Source: Prosthecobacter dejongeii
Lineage (GTDB): Bacteria > Verrucomicrobiota > Verrucomicrobiia > Verrucomicrobiales > Verrucomicrobiaceae
Reading direction: 5' to 3'
DNA: 64,000 bases
Assembly (NCBI RefSeq): GCF_014203045.1
Contig: NZ_JACHIF010000008.1
Location: 217,671-281,670, forward strand
Below the pieces are notes generated by a model. That model had not been told where the DNA came from and did no database searches. It worked only from the letters and a program-made list of their open reading frames with translations. Shown here piece after piece: positions 19,201 through 27,415 of the stretch. The stretch's first letter is position 1; each line of letters starts with the position of its first letter. A program made the position numbers and the translations under genes.

Positions 19201-22200
19201 GTCAGTGACGATGTCGATGAAGCATCGTTTACCTTCCCAGTGAGTGGCACCGCTACTCCACAGGTGGTGGTGACTGGCACTGTGGTGGACATCGAACTGG
19301 CAAATACTGGCAATGATCCGTTCAACATTGTTATCGCCGTGCCTGCCGCGCCGAACGACAATCGTTACACATTGACCCGCAGCGCTGGAACCTGGAACTT
19401 TGCCGAGACGCCAGGAGTTGCAACGGGCACCGGCACATCGGTACTGACGCTCTTCAAGAGCGGTGTCACAGAAGTGAACATCACGGATGCCGTCGGCCTT
19501 GGAACAGGCCTTGTGGGAGTGGAGTTCAACGGGCGTGCTGCGATCACGACGGGGAGAACCTTCGATGATTCTTTTTACGTGGATCTTGACACAGCGACTG
19601 CGGGTGCGGTGACTTTTACCGGCAATTGCATATTCACTGGCACTGCCTCCTTGGATGTGGAGACATTGCTGAATATCTCAGTCAGCAGTGGTCGCACCGT
19701 TTCGGTAGTGGACGGAGATCTGAGCTTGATCGCCAACCGTGGAGCTGTGGCATCCTCGGGGACTTTTGTGGGTGTGCGTTTGGATGGAGGGAGCGTGATC
19801 ACCAACGGCACGGGAAGTGTCAACGTCAGCGGACGTGGAGGCAATACACTCACAGGCGGCGAAAACCGTGGGGTGCTCTTGATTAACGGTGGCAAGGTGC
19901 GCAGTCTTTTCACCGGAACTAATCCAGGAACTGTCACGGTCAGAGGGACAGGGGGGCCAGTGACTGGATCCACTACCAACTCCTCTGGGGTGACTGTGAC
20001 TGGTGGTGCAAGCATCATTTCTTCCGCTGGCGGGGATGTGCTTATCTCCGGTGACAGTGAAACGCAGGGTACAGGTGGCAGCCACTACGGTGTGGCAATC
20101 AACTTGATGGCCGATGTGGAGGTGGCTGGCGATGCTGAGCTTTCCATCATTGGCGTTGGAGCTCCTGGCAATGCTGGCTCTGGTAACCACGGTGTTTTTA
20201 TCAATGCTTTTGGCACTGTCGTCAGTGCTGCCGAAGGTAAGCTGAGCATTCAGGGAACGGGTGGGTCCTTCGTGGGTGACACGACAGGAACTTATCGTGG
20301 TGTGAGTATCGGGGGCGGTGCCATCGTTAGTTCCACGGGTGCGGCACCGATTGAAATTACGGGAGTGGGGGGAATCGGCCTCAGTGACAACATTGGTGTT
20401 TTTGTGGATTCCGATGCTGAGATCACTTCTGCGACTGGTAAGATTACTTTGGCTGGAACGGGCGGTGGCCACAATGCAGCAGCTAGCCAAACCAATTATG
20501 GAGTCCGAATCACAGCCGGGGGGACTTTAGCATCTACTGGCACTGCTGATATCGAGATCAGAGCCGCAGGCAATGGCCTCCCATTGGCTGCTTACTTCCC
20601 GCCATTCAGCTTGGATGGTGATGGATCATCCATCGTGTCCTCAGGCACTGGCGACCTCGAAGTCATCGCTAATGGTGTTCGGATTTTCAGCAGCGGTGTT
20701 AACCCCTATCCTACCATCAACGTAGCAGGCAATGGCGTGACATTCCGTCCGCTGAGCGCAACGGCAGTATCCATCGGTGGTGCTGATGCCTCCGGGATAT
20801 TGGGTCTGGTTGGGCTGGAGCTAAACACCATCACCGCTGGTAGCATCACGGTGGGTGATCTGACCCAGACAAGCACGCTCACTGTTGCTGCGGATGTGAC
20901 CGTGCCGACAAATGCAAATCTGCTGCTGAAGGCGGATGGTAACATCACTCAGAATACAGGTGCCGGCGCGATCACCACTCAGGGGAGTGGTGCCGTGCAG
21001 GTGACTTCCCAATCGGGTGCCCTTCGTCCGCTGCGAACGACCACCGACATGACGGTTGCCGGAGCAGCAGGGCTTACCTTCGGGACTGGCGTGACAACTG
21101 AGCTTGAAATCTCGATTAATGGTTTGGCTCAGAACAATGAAGCCACAGGTTATCGGGCCTTGATCGTTGCTGGCGGAGTATCTCTCCACAACACGGCGCT
21201 GCTCCTGACTGGCAGCTTCCCAGGGGCTAATTTAGGCGACAGCTTTGTGATCGTTGAGAACGATGCTGCCGATGCTGTGGGAGGCACTTTCCTTGGCCTC
21301 AATGATGCGACCCTTATATCTGCAGATTTTCAGGGTTCGGGTAAACCGGCCTGGGTGGACTACCTGGGTGGAGACGGCAATGACGTGGAACTCGTAGTTG
21401 GTAATCCCGATCTCCGCGTCGAGCAGCCGGTTAGCACGACATTAGTGGTAACGCCGACGCCTGTGATTGATTTTGGTGATGTGGCACCTGGCACCAGCGA
21501 TGTCCTGACCTTCACCCTGACCAATGAAGGTTATGCGAAACTGGTTTTGGGCACGATTCTCGTCCAGGGGGGCAGCGATCCAGAATTCAGTGTGATCAAT
21601 GCTCCTGCCGCCTCGACTGTTCTGAGGGCGGGCGAGTCCACCACGTTCCAGGTGAGGTTCCAGCCGAACAGCCTGGGAGGCTACACCGGTAGCGTTCTCA
21701 TCTCGAGCAACGATCCCGATGCTGAAGGCAGTTTCGTTATCAATCTGGAAGGCACTGGAGCCTTTGATCCACCGACACCCGTGCCTTCATTCTATGGTGA
21801 CGTCGTCACCGGCAACTTGGCTCCTGATTCAACTGGAACGGGCACTGTGGGGACTTTTGGTCCGCTCATCCGCGGTGCTTATCTCGCTGAAAACGGTGGT
21901 CTCGTGTTCCCCGGTGAACTTTCGGGGGGTGAAAAGGGCATCTGGAAAACAGAGAACATCTTGACTCCCAACTCTCTGAAGTTGGTGGCTCTGACGGGTG
22001 ATCTACATCCCGAAAGCCCGGTCCAGAGTTATGACTTACTTCCGGAGATCCCCGCTATCAACCGCACTGGGCAGGTATCCTTCGTCGCGCGGATAACGGG
22101 TTCCGGAATCACCGCAGACAATGACACAGGTCTGTGGAGTGAAGTTGGCGGGCCGCAGGGCCCCCTGCTTGTCGCCCAGGAAGGTGAAGATGAAGTGCTC

Positions 22201-23433
22201 ACTGGCGTGAAGATCTCTGGATTTGGCTCTGGAGGCACCACTGCTAATGCGCCGCTTTCATCTGCCGCAGGTTGGGGCACGGCTCAGATCGGTGCGGATG
22301 CGGAGGTCGCTTTCTCGGTTTCTCTGAGTGGAACAGGTGTCCTCACGGCCGGAGCCGATGCTAACGCGACTGCCATTCTGCGAGCCAGCTTCGTGGGTGG
22401 TGTGGCTCAGCCTCTGTCCATTTTGGCTCGTCAGGGAAGCGTGGCACCAGGGGCCACCACCGCCAAATTTGGTAATCTCGCGGGCAACTTCAGTGATCCT
22501 GTCCGTGTGGATGATGATGGCAATGCCGCCTTTGGTGCTGTCATCACAGGTGGGTCCGGTGTTTATTTTGCAGCGCGTGGGCAGGCTCTCACCAAAGTGG
22601 CAGCGACAGGTGACGCGGCTCCTAATGCCGGTGCAGATACGACATTCAGAACCTTAGAGGCACCCACTCTGGGCACAGATGGCTATGTGGCGTTCCGCGG
22701 CCTGTTGAACAACACTGGAACCAATGCGGATGGTAAGACCAATGATGGTATCTGGGGTGGTATGGCGAATAATCCAGCAGGCCTGCAAGTCCTACTTCGC
22801 CGTGGCTGGGTCATTAATCCTGACCGGACCGTCACTCCGACCGGAGCCCCTGGACGCCCCAAGGTGGGCAATCCATGGGGAGGATGGCTGACACGCAATG
22901 GCGACAACCGTGGTGCTTGGCGCGCCTGGGTGGATGCCGATGGTGATGGTGTGCTAACCACCCGTAACGCTCCTGAAAATGATTACCATGGCATTTATGC
23001 CAATACCGCTGTGGACGGCATCATGCGGTTGGTTGTTGCTGAGGGAGACATTGCCCAGGGCTACGAGGCCGCTACCTTCATCTCACTGGATCATCCTCTG
23101 GCCGGTGGTGACAACCAGGTCGCGTTTGTTGGGACTGTGGGTGGACTGGTCACAGTCAGCCCGCCGGTGGCAGCGAACTCCTCCAATGGCAACAACAAGG
23201 GAATTTGGCGCCAGTCCCCTAACGGTGGTCCGTTCTACCTGATCATCCGCACTGGCCAGACCATCATGGTTGGTGGCGTTCCTCGTGTCGTCACAGATGT
23301 GGATCTTCCTGGGTCAGGTGTGAACATCACAGGCTCACGCCGCATTGAGCAGCCGCTCATGGATGGCAGCGGTCGTCTGGTCATCTTTGTGACACTGCAA
23401 GGTGGAGACACCACACAGGTTTTAGCACCTTGA
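13273..23433 (+). CDS. Giant secreted beta-helix / choice-of-anchor-D protein
   Basis: The protein has about 3,386 residues. ATG 13273 gives a clean signal peptide (KRPSPSKLRLLAAAAFSILSG); an in-frame TTG lies six codons upstream. Domain order by nucleotide position: two copies of a right-handed parallel beta-helix module (about 13375-14215 and 14221-15075, each with the marker GTYNERVV or GIYNERVV), a third diverged helix (15100-15900), two copies of a 2.45-kb module made of an anchor-D Ig-like domain plus a long Gly/Thr/Ser-rich beta-repeat region (16473-18927 and 18928-21402), a last anchor-D domain (21403-21770), and a C-terminal block with repeated NGxxG-type units. I see no autotransporter barrel, LPxTG or PEP-CTERM tail. 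It is presumably a surface or extracellular protein such as an adhesin or matrix component; no enzymatic motif was found. Confidence 0.8.
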   Translation: MKRPSPSKLRLLAAAAFSILSGSLSAATINVTAGDIIQTAVNSATAGDEIVVGPGTYNERVVINKAIKLISLNGRGTTIIDGSAVASGAQGAIELIGNTDGTVIGETGHGFTLVGFDNVPGSEVGALYVQGTHNNLKIEGNDIVANGDSALTFQFNAVTGTNVLINDNIFSGKTFVGAFPATGNQFTVPNVARQVIVIGNGPSNPVTLFNLQFTNNQITAISGATQAGETRGNLLATIDVDGVTVTGNTFAGVTPSRAAFRARRPDLVLTGNTFNTTNVGSLLDVQNNTTPLSSLIAANTVTNSSSSAAGSAITGTEAYTTIQAAVNAAIPGATISVTPGIYNERVVISKAVRLISTGGRGVTTIDASAVAGSALGAIEVQGTLTGVTIGESSAGFTLIGYDGTPGLEAAALYVKGSQTTLKIEGNDIRANGDSALTIEFGTAGSGVLINDNLFSGKTFVGANPAFAPSSQQFTTANVARQLIVIGNGGGAGASSLSGVTFSNNRIEAITGGYDTAVMPPVAWGNNAATIDVSNLVMTGNQFVSTITFGTAFRVRRSGATISGNTFDTTNMGPNTALIITENNVTSIADFIAANTLVKNGQPAGAALTGSNAFTTINAAIAAAALNANINLLAGTYSEYVNVNKAVTLIGAPNRASIVQAPAGAATSAVTIAASNATISGLTITRSGNTVATWNDTLSSAGISIQGAFTNARITENLITGMRTGIDINNSSGHSVFRNVLENNHTGMILRNQTDNLLVEQNYIINNRTVGVLFLDAGGAPPQQAANSKFNSNAISGNWYGQVVDRQTNPSLSPDKLKDFSGNWFGTATPSVVTANSAELRYDELIPVVFGGTASAPGGQPELAGPGSANIDFSPIFTLGTDAEPATYGFQGVPANLQVKADIAVVGAATISNIQQAINAVTSPATVKIPNGTYGGSVSGAGKAITFSIGASPGAIVVNGDFAIDSDDTLEIEIEGNLPGTGYDQYTINGAVSLGGANVVFSGGYSLLETDQILFLVNDLADAVIGTFAGKPNGTVVSFGGGSAIGYLLGSGNDIGLGLSNITVSQGPVTITDGQNTPLIDIGTKTPDSGDPSKVFTIQNSGASPVEITDVTAPAAYTISGIALPLSLEPNQTTTFTVTLTSDTANTHTGTVSITSNEAVGSPFTFGITGFVTPDVVVTPGGVAGEADVDIQIYNAAGTDPLTLTVAVPNDTTYTLTRSSGTWGTIALTGVSSANTAVLTITKSEVDEVNIRDVVGLGSGAVQVTFNGRGSVTSGRTFDDDFNVFLDTATAGEVRLDGNCQFTGDASLNVETLLNIYLTGQTPGRTVSVVDGDLTLKANQGATASSGEFTGIHFNRYTASSSGSGNITLLGRGGNGTNGASNRGFYMQSNSVVESTSTDVMTAGTIEISGTGGATSGATNNAAGVLITGAATRIISNAGGIEVVGSTDSTGTGGSLLGVSVENGAQINGIGSADVTVTGTGGDATSGANNRGVSVNATNSLVTVEDGTLIISGTAGDAPASSSQIGVRISAGGAVSSTGDGPISLTAIAGAGTTDNIGLQITGTGSQLTSLNGDITVTATAGGSGATNGNNGIRVTAGGRVISTGAADINITATEKFNGPNSQAFSLDNADSAIVSTAGTGDVFIRANSMRIVTGGVITATGNEVTVGPRTALPATLGGDDVVSMGSVISFGIPQAEINSIAAAKLTVGDISNTTTVAVGVPVTIPAGMDLELAASGNVELDAVITSADDVIFTSATGVVNPDLTGNDLTAGSVAFGSGTTLQIPIKGTTADSEVGYRKLTVTGAVNLTGSDLEIPSDVFAPSVGARFVIVENDGVDVVTGNFAGLPQGYLIPNFRGTARELLVRYNEDSTTPLATGNDVVLTLVAPEIQVFDGLTELADAQLGVTAFGSTTVGGPVGKQFTITNDGLGTLAISSITAPTGFSVSGAPTSIAPGQSSNFTVTFTAATAGTFSGDVEIVSDDVDEASFTFPVSGTATPQVVVTGTVVDIELANTGNDPFNIVIAVPAAPNDNRYTLTRSAGTWNFAETPGVATGTGTSVLTLFKSGVTEVNITDAVGLGTGLVGVEFNGRAAITTGRTFDDSFYVDLDTATAGAVTFTGNCIFTGTASLDVETLLNISVSSGRTVSVVDGDLSLIANRGAVASSGTFVGVRLDGGSVITNGTGSVNVSGRGGNTLTGGENRGVLLINGGKVRSLFTGTNPGTVTVRGTGGPVTGSTTNSSGVTVTGGASIISSAGGDVLISGDSETQGTGGSHYGVAINLMADVEVAGDAELSIIGVGAPGNAGSGNHGVFINAFGTVVSAAEGKLSIQGTGGSFVGDTTGTYRGVSIGGGAIVSSTGAAPIEITGVGGIGLSDNIGVFVDSDAEITSATGKITLAGTGGGHNAAASQTNYGVRITAGGTLASTGTADIEIRAAGNGLPLAAYFPPFSLDGDGSSIVSSGTGDLEVIANGVRIFSSGVNPYPTINVAGNGVTFRPLSATAVSIGGADASGILGLVGLELNTITAGSITVGDLTQTSTLTVAADVTVPTNANLLLKADGNITQNTGAGAITTQGSGAVQVTSQSGALRPLRTTTDMTVAGAAGLTFGTGVTTELEISINGLAQNNEATGYRALIVAGGVSLHNTALLLTGSFPGANLGDSFVIVENDAADAVGGTFLGLNDATLISADFQGSGKPAWVDYLGGDGNDVELVVGNPDLRVEQPVSTTLVVTPTPVIDFGDVAPGTSDVLTFTLTNEGYAKLVLGTILVQGGSDPEFSVINAPAASTVLRAGESTTFQVRFQPNSLGGYTGSVLISSNDPDAEGSFVINLEGTGAFDPPTPVPSFYGDVVTGNLAPDSTGTGTVGTFGPLIRGAYLAENGGLVFPGELSGGEKGIWKTENILTPNSLKLVALTGDLHPESPVQSYDLLPEIPAINRTGQVSFVARITGSGITADNDTGLWSEVGGPQGPLLVAQEGEDEVLTGVKISGFGSGGTTANAPLSSAAGWGTAQIGADAEVAFSVSLSGTGVLTAGADANATAILRASFVGGVAQPLSILARQGSVAPGATTAKFGNLAGNFSDPVRVDDDGNAAFGAVITGGSGVYFAARGQALTKVAATGDAAPNAGADTTFRTLEAPTLGTDGYVAFRGLLNNTGTNADGKTNDGIWGGMANNPAGLQVLLRRGWVINPDRTVTPTGAPGRPKVGNPWGGWLTRNGDNRGAWRAWVDADGDGVLTTRNAPENDYHGIYANTAVDGIMRLVVAEGDIAQGYEAATFISLDHPLAGGDNQVAFVGTVGGLVTVSPPVAANSSNGNNKGIWRQSPNGGPFYLIIRTGQTIMVGGVPRVVTDVDLPGSGVNITGSRRIEQPLMDGSGRLVIFVTLQGGDTTQVLAP
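13375..15075 (+). repeat. Tandem duplication of a beta-helix module inside the giant gene
   Basis: Two copies of about 850 bases (start points near 13375 and 14221) encode closely matching protein segments. Shared landmarks in the same order are TYNERVV or IYNERVV, GRGxTTIDxSAVA, KIEGND, ANGDSALT, LINDN and FSGKTFVGA. The copies differ at many silent and non-silent sites, so the duplication is not recent. Confidence 0.8.
16473..21402 (+). repeat. Tandem duplication of a 2.45-kb module inside the giant gene
   Basis: Two consecutive modules start near 16473 and 18928. Each runs anchor-D domain, then YTLTRSSGTW or YTLTRSAGTW, then FNGRGSVTSGRTFDD or FNGRAAITTGRTFDD, then TGDASLNVETLLNI or TGTASLDVETLLNI, then RTVSVVDGDL, then a Gly-rich repeat region and a FVIVEND segment. 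A third anchor-D domain at 21403 begins a different C-terminal block. Confidence 0.8.
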
Positions 23434-23450
23434 TCTGATTCAACCCACCT

Positions 23451-23487
23451 GGGAGTCAGAGGATGCGTCCTCTGACTCCCTTTTGCG
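23451..23487 (+). terminator. Intrinsic terminator of the giant beta-helix gene
   Basis: GGGAGTCAGAGGA (23451-23463) and TCCTCTGACTCCC (23468-23480) form a perfect 13-bp stem with a TGCG loop, followed by TTTTGCGT. It begins 18 bases after the stop codon at 23433. The stem also covers the first ATG of the following open frame (23463), which therefore is unlikely to be that gene's start. Confidence 0.85.
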
Positions 23488-23519
23488 TCTATTTCATCCT
23501 TTTTGTTATGTCATGCTTT

Positions 23520-26500
23520 ATGCCTCGATTTGACGGGTGCCTGAACGGTTTGCTCAAGACTTCCATTTTGATGTGGTTCTCGGCTGTATCTTCGCTTTCA
23601 GCAGGGGAATTTGACACTATATCCAACCTGGCTTCTGGTCGCAGTGGCTGTACCGCGACCCTGATGACAAACGGGGAGGTTCTGATCGCCGGAGGACTAG
23701 GAATCGGAGATCTGGCCCTGGCCTCGACGGAAAGCTGTGACATGCGCACGGGCAGGGTGGCGGAGTCCACTCCCCTCGCGGCGGCGCGTAGCGGTCATAC
23801 AGCTCTGCTCCTTCGTTCAGGACGCGTTCTTGTAACTGGCGGGACTGGAACAGGCGGGGTCATGTCTTCTTGTGAAATATTTGATCCGAAGACCCGGGTT
23901 TGGTCCACCGCTGCGGCCATGGGACAGGCGCGCAGCGGACATACCGCAACCATGCTGTCTGATGGACGGGTGATGGTCGCTGGGGGGCTGGGAAACGGAA
24001 CTGCTCTTGCGTCTGTGGAGATCTATAACCCTGCCGCAAACCAATGGACCGCGGCTGATGACCTGGGAACGGCGAGGCAAGGACATACGGCTTCTCTGTT
24101 GCAGGATGGTCGTGTGTTGGTACTCGGGGGGCAGGGGACCGGAGGACAAACCCTGGCTGTGGCTGAAATCTACGACGTAACAGCTAACCAATGGGATGGA
24201 GCTCTTTCCATGGCAACGGCCCGTCATCACCACACTGCTACACGTTTGGTGGATGGTCGGGTGCTCGTGGCTGCGGGGCAGGGCAGCGGACCCTTGACTT
24301 CCGTGGAGATTTTTCAGCCAACTTCGGGGCTGTGGAGTACAGCAGATGCACTTTCGACCGCAAGATCCCATGCGGGTGCCATTCTGTTGGTGGATGGTAG
24401 GGTGCTTGTGCTCGGTGGCCAAAATGCCGGGACACCGTTGGCAGCTTCTGAGATTTTTGACCCGGAGACAGGCGATTGGTCTTCTGCCGGCGAGGACCTC
24501 ACCCAGGCGCGTCATTCTGCGGCCGCCCTTGCATCTCCGCAAGGTGACGTGTGGGTGGTGGGTGGTCAGGGAACTTCAGGAAAGGTGGCTGCCGTCGAAC
24601 GGTGGCGTCATCTGGCTCCCAAGTGGCAGCCTGCGACAAGCATGCCTGCCGTACGTTATCTGTCTTCATCCGTTTTGCTTACCGATGGAAATGTTTTGAT
24701 AAGCGGGGGCTCCCGCCCAGGAGGCACGTACTCCAGTGTGGTCGTCTATCAAACTGGGAGCGGACAATGGGCCGCCACAGGCAGCCTGCTTACTGCGCGT
24801 TATCTGCACAGTAGCACCCTTTTGCATGATGGCCGGGTCCTGGTGGCGGGCGGTCTCGGGTCCAACAATATTCCGCCTGTGAGCTGCGAAATATTTGATC
24901 CAGTGGCAGGGACGTGGAGTGCTTCAGGAAATTTGGGCACAGGTAGCTACTACCATACGGCAACGTTGCTATGGGATGGCCGGTTGCTTCTCGCCGGAGG
25001 CACCTCCACAGGGGGCATCCTCAGCAGGGCGGCTTTGTTTGATCCTTTGTTGGGCACATGGCAGATCACCGGGAGTTTGATGCTCGCCCGTTCGAACGCC
25101 TCTGCCAGTTTGCTCAAAGATGGCCGGGTCATGGTCAGTGGCGGGATCTCTCCGTTGGGACTGGCCAGCGCATCGGTGGAGATTTATGATCCGGTGACGG
25201 GAGCCTGGTCTTCAACAGGGAGCATGGTGCATGCGCGCAGCTTCCATACCTCTAATTTGCTGCCGGATGGACGAGTACTGGTCACAGGCGGTAACAATGA
25301 TGAATCTCAACCGGAGGAGGAAGCTGAAATTTACGATCCCGGTACTGGACGATGGTCCGTTGCTGGCAGCATCGCCATGGCTCGCTATCTCCACGAATCG
25401 GTTTCGCTGCCCAGCGGAGAGATCATTATTCTTGGTGGATTGGATGTTAATGCCAATTCAATCTCCGCAGCGGAAATCTTTGATCCTCACACATCAAAGT
25501 GGACTGTGACCACCCCCATGCCAGATAGCCGCTACTACATGAATGTCGTATTGTTAGGGGCTGGGAAGGTGCTGGTGGCTGGTGGTATCGGAACCGAAGG
25601 CGCTTTGGATTCAGCTGCAATCTATGATCCCGGCCAGTCTGCAAAGCTGCAATCCAGACCCTTGGTCAACTTGGCTGTTTTCGATTCAGGCGACCGACTA
25701 GTGGTGAACGGCAGTGGTTTCACAGATCGTCCTGAAGCTGGAAGCGGGACGACACAGAATTCCGCAGTCAATCATCCGATGGTTCAGTTAAAGTATCTAA
25801 CGAACGGATATTCGGTCTTTGTCGAAGCCGATAGCACTTCGGCCTTTTCCGATTCGCTGTTTTCTTCCGCACAGGTTAGAAATGTCCCGGTGGGGCACGC
25901 TTTGCTGACATTGTATTCGGCTGGAGTGCCCAGTTCCGGGAAAATAGTTTATGTACCTGAGCCTGCGGTTGCTAAGCTGCGAGTACAACAGCCTGCAGGT
26001 GCTGACTTTGCCAGCGGTGGCCAGACCAATTTCGGCTTGGTCCTGGTGGGGCAGGAGAGCAGCCGCACCTTTGTGATCACCAATGCGGGACGTTCAGATC
26101 TCATCTTTACCAGCGGTCTGGAGGGGGGAGATGCCTCCATGTTCAGTATTACGTCTTCTCCGACCTCTCCTTTGTCCGGTCCAGGCAGCAGCACGGAATT
26201 GACGATCCGGTATAGACCCACGGGACCCGGGCCACGGGCGGCCACACTGAGGATATCCAGCAATGATCCGGACCGCCCTGACTTTACGGCTCTTCTTCGC
26301 GGCACCAGCTTTTCCAGTGATGCGAATCTGTCCGGTCTCGAGGTGAGTTATGGTTCATTCACGCCAGTGTTTTCTCCGGCAGTCACCGCTTACAGCCTGG
26401 AGGTTCCTAATGGAATTTCCACCTTGAAGGTGACTCCTTCGCTCGCTCAGGCGGCAGCGACTTTGAAGGTCAATGGGGTGGTAGTAAGTTCAGGGCAGGC

Positions 26501-27323
26501 CAGTCCGAATATTCCACTGAATGTTGGGGTGACTTCCATTCAGATTGTCGTGACGGCGGAGGACGGTGTGGCCCAAAAAACTTATGGGTTGAGTGTCGGT
26601 CGTTCGGGGCCGGTAGAAATGGTTGTTGAAGAAGCTTCGGGGAGTACCTTGGTTGATGGGGGGACAAGCGATTTTGGTCCGTTGCTGACTGGCTCGGCTC
26701 TGACGAAAATCTACACCGTCCGCAATCTCGGATCTGATCATCTGACCGGACTGCAAATTCTCAAGGAAGGTTCGCAGGCTACGGATTTTGAGGTGCTGAG
26801 CCTCCCGGTGGCTCCGCTTGCAGGTGGTGGCACGACAACTTTTAGTGTTCGATTCACCGCCTCATCCGGTGGAGCCAAAACTGCGTTTCTTCGGATCAGC
26901 AGCAACGATGTGCTGCGCAATCCTTATGACATCCGTGTCACCGGTCATTCTCTGGCTTTCAATGTGGATGGAGACAGTGATGGTCTGAGTGACGCAGCTG
27001 AGTTTCAGATGGCGTCTCTGGGCTTTGACTGGCAGGTGGCGCAGGCAAGCCGAGTACAGACCTATTTTTCCACAGCCTCTGGTGCCGGTCTCTACAATTC
27101 AGCACAGATTGAGACCCTCCATGTTGGCAAGCCTCTGCTCAGGCGTGATCCTCAAACGGGACACTTTACTTTGACCGTGGGGCTGCGTCGTTCTACGAAT
27201 TTGACGTCTTTTACCTCATTTCCACTCACTGCACCCCAGGTGACTATCAACGCTCAGGGGAAACTGGAGTTCCGGTTCAATCCTGCGGGACCGGTGGAGT
27301 TTTTCAAAGTGGATGCCGAGTGA
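23520..27323 (+). CDS. Secreted kelch-repeat protein with anchor-D and cadherin-like domains
   Basis: The protein has about 1,267 residues. The frame opens at 23463, but that ATG lies in the upstream terminator stem. ATG 23520 gives a better signal peptide (GLLKTSILMWFSAVSSLSAG). I count 14 kelch units of about 48 residues (roughly 23620-25650), each with an A-R-x-x-H-T/S, DGRVLVAGG and EIFDP-x-x-x-x-W pattern, enough for two seven-bladed propellers. After a short domain come an anchor-D domain, a cadherin-like beta-sandwich (LSGLEVSYGSFTP through YGLSVGRSG), a second anchor-D domain, a DGDSDGLSD calcium-binding-type stretch and a short C-terminal domain. It is probably extracellular; the galactose-oxidase-type fold may bind sugars, but no copper ligands are recognisable. 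It follows the giant gene and shares its anchor-D domain type. Confidence 0.78.
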   Translation: MPRFDGCLNGLLKTSILMWFSAVSSLSAGEFDTISNLASGRSGCTATLMTNGEVLIAGGLGIGDLALASTESCDMRTGRVAESTPLAAARSGHTALLLRSGRVLVTGGTGTGGVMSSCEIFDPKTRVWSTAAAMGQARSGHTATMLSDGRVMVAGGLGNGTALASVEIYNPAANQWTAADDLGTARQGHTASLLQDGRVLVLGGQGTGGQTLAVAEIYDVTANQWDGALSMATARHHHTATRLVDGRVLVAAGQGSGPLTSVEIFQPTSGLWSTADALSTARSHAGAILLVDGRVLVLGGQNAGTPLAASEIFDPETGDWSSAGEDLTQARHSAAALASPQGDVWVVGGQGTSGKVAAVERWRHLAPKWQPATSMPAVRYLSSSVLLTDGNVLISGGSRPGGTYSSVVVYQTGSGQWAATGSLLTARYLHSSTLLHDGRVLVAGGLGSNNIPPVSCEIFDPVAGTWSASGNLGTGSYYHTATLLWDGRLLLAGGTSTGGILSRAALFDPLLGTWQITGSLMLARSNASASLLKDGRVMVSGGISPLGLASASVEIYDPVTGAWSSTGSMVHARSFHTSNLLPDGRVLVTGGNNDESQPEEEAEIYDPGTGRWSVAGSIAMARYLHESVSLPSGEIIILGGLDVNANSISAAEIFDPHTSKWTVTTPMPDSRYYMNVVLLGAGKVLVAGGIGTEGALDSAAIYDPGQSAKLQSRPLVNLAVFDSGDRLVVNGSGFTDRPEAGSGTTQNSAVNHPMVQLKYLTNGYSVFVEADSTSAFSDSLFSSAQVRNVPVGHALLTLYSAGVPSSGKIVYVPEPAVAKLRVQQPAGADFASGGQTNFGLVLVGQESSRTFVITNAGRSDLIFTSGLEGGDASMFSITSSPTSPLSGPGSSTELTIRYRPTGPGPRAATLRISSNDPDRPDFTALLRGTSFSSDANLSGLEVSYGSFTPVFSPAVTAYSLEVPNGISTLKVTPSLAQAAATLKVNGVVVSSGQASPNIPLNVGVTSIQIVVTAEDGVAQKTYGLSVGRSGPVEMVVEEASGSTLVDGGTSDFGPLLTGSALTKIYTVRNLGSDHLTGLQILKEGSQATDFEVLSLPVAPLAGGGTTTFSVRFTASSGGAKTAFLRISSNDVLRNPYDIRVTGHSLAFNVDGDSDGLSDAAEFQMASLGFDWQVAQASRVQTYFSTASGAGLYNSAQIETLHVGKPLLRRDPQTGHFTLTVGLRRSTNLTSFTSFPLTAPQVTINAQGKLEFRFNPAGPVEFFKVDAE

Positions 27324-27343
27324 TCGGGGAAAGGAAAAATCAC

Positions 27344-27384
27344 AAAAAAACCGCCGGGAGCACCCCAAGGACTCCCGGCGGTTG
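27344..27384 (-). terminator. Intrinsic terminator for the regulator/kinase operon
   Basis: AACCGCCGGGAG (27350-27361) and CTCCCGGCGGTT (27373-27384) form a perfect 12-bp stem with an 11-base loop. On the minus strand the stem is followed by a run of seven T residues. It lies 32 bases beyond the stop of the LuxR-type regulator gene. It could also stop the convergent kelch gene from the other side, although that side lacks a T-run. Confidence 0.85.
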
Positions 27385-27415
27385 ATGTGAGGAGTTTATC
27401 AACTCCGGGTAGATC

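Noticed and set aside
19678..20490. A 270-codon open frame antisense to the giant beta-helix gene
   Set aside because: The product is rich in Ser, Thr, His and Arg, as expected for a shadow of a Gly/Thr/Ser-rich repeat region. Other shadow frames in the same gene look the same.
13375..21402. Repeats inside the giant gene considered as a CRISPR-like or mobile array
   Set aside because: The repeats are long, coding and in frame, with diverged copies; they are protein-domain duplications.
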